Shown piece by piece: positions 12,398 through 14,346 of a stretch of DNA of 14,346 nucleotides (positions are counted from its first letter, which is position 1; every line of letters begins with the position of its first letter). Made by a program: the position numbers and the translations under genes. The DNA comes from Methanosarcinales archaeon (lineage in GTDB: Archaea > Halobacteriota > Syntropharchaeia > Alkanophagales > Methanospirareceae), in NCBI GenBank assembly GCA_030665925.1, contig DAOUYX010000019.1:1-14346 (forward strand), in the 5' to 3' direction. The notes beneath the pieces were generated by a model. The model saw only the letters and a list, made by a program, of their open reading frames with translations, was not told the DNA's origin and did not search any database.

Positions 12398-12966
12398 CCC
12401 GTAGTAGACTCCTCCTCTATCTCCTTCTTCATCTCTTTCTCACTTATTATCTTATCTTTTGCAGTATGAAAAATGTCAACAATATCAGGCTTTTGCAAGA
12501 AAGTGGCAATGTGGTTCCCGGTGATGCGATCATCAACAGGGAAAACCGCGGGGTCATGCGGTATTGCCAATCCACTATCAATAGCACCTTTTAACGCTGC
12601 ATAGATGTTAGAACCGTGAACTTGAGAATTCAGACCTATATCGAGAATGCCATCATCAAACCCAGCTTCTTTTGCTCTCTTACCGAATAACAATCCAGTA
12701 AGATAAGCTGCGGAGCAGTTACATTTCCCGCCGTCATGTCCATATTTCGTGAGTTCCGATGACAGAGCAGTAACAAGAGTTTTATCACCAAATCTATCAG
12801 TAGAAACCAGTTGCATCCTGATGTATCTATTGCTTTTTCTCACGACAACGCGATGCTTTTTACTGAATAATAACTTCAATCTTCTGCGATAGTCGGTCTT
12901 ACCTTCTCTTCTCCTTCTAAATGGTACACGATACGTTGGACCTCTTGGACCTCTTGCTCTTCCCAT
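12394..12966 (-). CDS. rpl18: 50S ribosomal protein uL18
   Basis: The 190-residue product starts with a basic segment (PTYRVPFRRRREGKTDYRRRLKLLFSKK) followed by RVVVRKSNRYIRMQLV and AAYLTGLLFGKRAKEAGFDDGILDIGL, standard for archaeal uL18, which binds 5S rRNA. The usual LKGAIDSGLAIPHDPAVFPVDDRITGNHIA stretch follows. A short KCNCSAAYL segment has two closely spaced cysteines that I do not recall as general. The ATG directly abuts the eL19 stop (TAAATG), and the stop overlaps the uS5 start by 4 nt. Length is typical for the archaeal protein. Confidence 0.97.
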   Translation of the reverse strand: MGRARGPRGPTYRVPFRRRREGKTDYRRRLKLLFSKKHRVVVRKSNRYIRMQLVSTDRFGDKTLVTALSSELTKYGHDGGKCNCSAAYLTGLLFGKRAKEAGFDDGILDIGLNSQVHGSNIYAALKGAIDSGLAIPHDPAVFPVDDRITGNHIATFLQKPDIVDIFHTAKDKIISEKEMKKEIEEESTTG

Positions 12967-13431
12967 TTATACTGTCTCCTCTTTTGTTAGCAATTCATTT
13001 GCCTTTATATACTCGTTTAAATGAGCCACGGTTCTGAATTCTCCTCCGTTCGCTTTGTTATATAACTTCCGATAGGTAGTTTTATCCATATAGTCATCAT
13101 TACGAAGTTCTTTTAATCTCCTGCGTAAAGCACGAATCTTCGTTATCCATTGTTTTTTCTTGTTCGCTCTCGCTCCTTTAGCTCCCTTCCTGGACCCCTG
13201 CCCCTTTCTGCGACCAAGAGCTTTTTGATTTGCTCTTACCCTCGCTCTCCCTCTGCTAACGCCTTTCTTCTGCTTTACCGTTATTATACCTTCTTCTATC
13301 AAACCACGAACGTCGTCTCTCGTTATTGCTCCTGCTACGTCTTCAGCAGCTTCAGGGTCTATCCATACCTTACCCTCGCCAACTTTCAACACTTCTGCTG
13401 CTATCCGTTTCTGTTTTGCAAGACTTACCAT
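12967..13431 (-). CDS. rpl19e: 50S ribosomal protein eL19
   Basis: This 154-residue, very basic protein matches eL19, which is shared by archaea and eukaryotes and absent from bacteria. Recognisable parts are LAKQKRIAAEVLKVGEGKVWIDPE (4-27), AITRDDVRGLIEEGIITVK, the arginine-rich VSRGRARVR with RRKGQGSRKGAKGAR, and the C-terminal helix WITKIRALRRRLKEL. It is first in the ribosomal block, 36 nt after the LarA-like gene. AAGGAG lies only 2 nt before the ATG, too close for an efficient Shine-Dalgarno, while a TATA-like box at 13458-13464 would put a transcription start within a few bases of the ATG. Initiation may therefore be nearly leaderless. Confidence 0.96.
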   Translation of the reverse strand: MVSLAKQKRIAAEVLKVGEGKVWIDPEAAEDVAGAITRDDVRGLIEEGIITVKQKKGVSRGRARVRANQKALGRRKGQGSRKGAKGARANKKKQWITKIRALRRRLKELRNDDYMDKTTYRKLYNKANGGEFRTVAHLNEYIKANELLTKEETV

Positions 13432-13457
13432 CGCTCCTTATTCCTTACTTATACCTC

Positions 13458-13464
13458 TATATAT
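13458..13464 (-). promoter_or_regulatory. Candidate TATA box for the ribosomal block
   Basis: AATATATAG on the minus strand is centred about 30 bp before the eL19 ATG at 13431. It lies in the 36-nt gap after the LarA-like gene, so the four ribosomal genes may have their own promoter in addition to read-through from upstream. Confidence 0.35.
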
Positions 13465-13467
13465 TGT

Positions 13468-14346
13468 TTATCGCCGCGCCGGCACTAATAAGGTATCCAC
13501 GCCTTTTTCAACTATACCTATTTTAACCTTATCTTTCTTTACACCTGCGAGTGCATCGCATAACGATTTATAGGCTTTTATCTGCCATGTCATTAGCTTG
13601 TGCGTATCAAGTTCGGAAACAATAGACAACCCCAACAGATTCATTACTTTCCTCATATAATATGCTTTATGCCCGCCAAGCACGAAGTTTGTTTTTATCG
13701 CCGCTTCTGCTGCTTCAGAGGTCGCGTATTCGTCCATCCAGTCTTCAAAATATTTATCTCCGATTCCATCCCGGCATTCCGCAACGAAAATCAATTTCCC
13801 ACCGGGTGCTACCACTCGATAGCAATTCTCTATCGCCTTAGTCGCCTGATATAGATTTCTATCTTTTGGGAAGCCGCCGGCACTTACAATCAAAATGTCG
13901 AACAAATCTGGCACTTCACGGCAAAACAGGTCTTTAGCAACCTCAACACCCTTACGGAATACCTGATTCATCTCGCCTGCGTATGCAATCACCACATTAC
14001 CGTTTCCAGATGCGATGATATTCAGCACAAAATCGGGTGGTGCAAAAGAGGCGGCTTCGGACATATCCAGATGTACGGGGTTCTGCTCTAAGTTTGCCGT
14101 GCTCGCATACTCATCAACCAAAAGTGCATGGTTCTTTTGTATCGTCTCGCGCGATGATATACCGGGAAGAATGCTCTTCCTCCCCCCGCCAAACCCAGCG
14201 TAGTAATGCAGGGTTATATCGCCAGTTAATATCTTTATATCTGCATCCACGTAGCTCCTGTTTAACCTTACGGGTGTCCCTCTACTCGTCGTGCCCACGT
14301 ATATCAAATCTTTCGCATCGCAATCGTGTATTTTGATGGTATATTT
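13468..14346 (-). CDS. LarA-family (DUF2088) nickel-dependent racemase homologue, 5' end outside window
   Basis: The frame is open from the right edge to a stop at 13468, giving the last 292 residues of a protein of about 420. LarA of Lactiplantibacillus racemises lactate using a nickel-pincer nucleotide; archaeal homologues probably act on various 2-hydroxy acids. In the fragment, GTTSRGTPVRLNRSYVDADI (18-37) and TLHYYAGFGGGRKSILPGIS (45-64) are family motifs. His47, Lys57 and His73 have exactly the spacing (+10, +16) of LarA His174, Lys184 (cofactor attachment) and His200 (nickel ligand), so the enzyme looks cofactor-competent. The C-terminal half has a dinucleotide-like ILIVSAGGFPKDRNLYQATKA. 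The substrate cannot be told. A TTG at 14307 could be mistaken for the start, but conserved sequence (HDCDAKDLIYVGTT) continues upstream of it. Confidence 0.88.
   Translation of the reverse strand, partial: KYTIKIHDCDAKDLIYVGTTSRGTPVRLNRSYVDADIKILTGDITLHYYAGFGGGRKSILPGISSRETIQKNHALLVDEYASTANLEQNPVHLDMSEAASFAPPDFVLNIIASGNGNVVIAYAGEMNQVFRKGVEVAKDLFCREVPDLFDILIVSAGGFPKDRNLYQATKAIENCYRVVAPGGKLIFVAECRDGIGDKYFEDWMDEYATSEAAEAAIKTNFVLGGHKAYYMRKVMNLLGLSIVSELDTHKLMTWQIKAYKSLCDALAGVKKDKVKIGIVEKGVDTLLVPARR

Noticed and set aside
1..14346. CRISPR arrays, insertion sequences, toxin-antitoxin or other mobile or defence systems
   Set aside because: No regularly spaced repeats, transposase-like frames, terminal inverted repeats or attachment sites were visible; apart from the decayed patch the window is densely filled with core metabolic and ribosomal genes.

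Overview
The window comes from the genome of a methane-metabolising euryarchaeon, either a methanogen or an anaerobic methanotroph. The evidence is a complete eight-gene operon for the Na+-pumping methyl-H4MPT:coenzyme M methyltransferase (mtrEDCBAFGH, minus strand, 7092-1971), three methanogenesis-marker genes (MMP14, MMP17, MMP7, plus strand, 7328-10291), a group-I geranylgeranylglyceryl phosphate synthase and archaeal-type ribosomal proteins. AT-rich TATA-like boxes and Shine-Dalgarno motifs are also archaeal in style. Group-I GGGPS fits the Methanomicrobia/Archaeoglobi/Halobacteria side of the Euryarchaeota. An ANME-1-like organism is possible, but the sequence here does not decide it. No mcr genes fall in the window.

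Layout, left to right: (1) 1-1035, minus: N-terminal half of an anaerobic ribonucleotide reductase (NrdD), cut by the window edge. (2) 1079-1453, minus: a decayed patch, starting as a MoxR/CbbQ-like ATPase that breaks off just after an abnormal Walker A motif and continuing as out-of-frame coding remnants. (3) 1542-1811, minus: a small BofA-like membrane protein, preceded by a 27-codon mini-ORF. (4) 1971-7092, minus: the tightly packed mtr operon, with a T-rich terminator behind mtrH and a near-leaderless promoter before mtrE. (5) 7093-7327: a divergent promoter region. (6) 7328-10291, plus: MMP14, then the overlapping pair MMP17-MMP7. (7) 10400-11089, minus: GGGPS, converging on MMP7. (8) 11243-13431, minus: ribosomal genes eL19-uL18-uS5-uL30, a slice of the archaeal spc cluster without its usual outer neighbours. 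(9) 13468-14346, minus: a LarA-family (DUF2088) nickel-enzyme homologue, cut by the window edge.

Functionally, the core is the energy-conserving C1 segment. Mtr moves the methyl group between tetrahydromethanopterin and coenzyme M, coupled to Na+ transport. MMP7 and MMP17 belong to families found in the ATP-dependent activation complex of methyl-coenzyme M reductase, the next enzyme in the pathway. Divergent transcription of mtr and the marker genes from one 235-bp region would let both be controlled together.

I found no clear new defence, mobile or CRISPR-like system. The most unusual signals are small: very short ORFs that sit at the predicted 5' ends of transcripts and end exactly on the start codon of the real gene (before MMP14, GGGPS and the BofA-like gene), a 44-bp pure purine tract carrying repeated Shine-Dalgarno motifs before mtrG, and the decayed ATPase patch.
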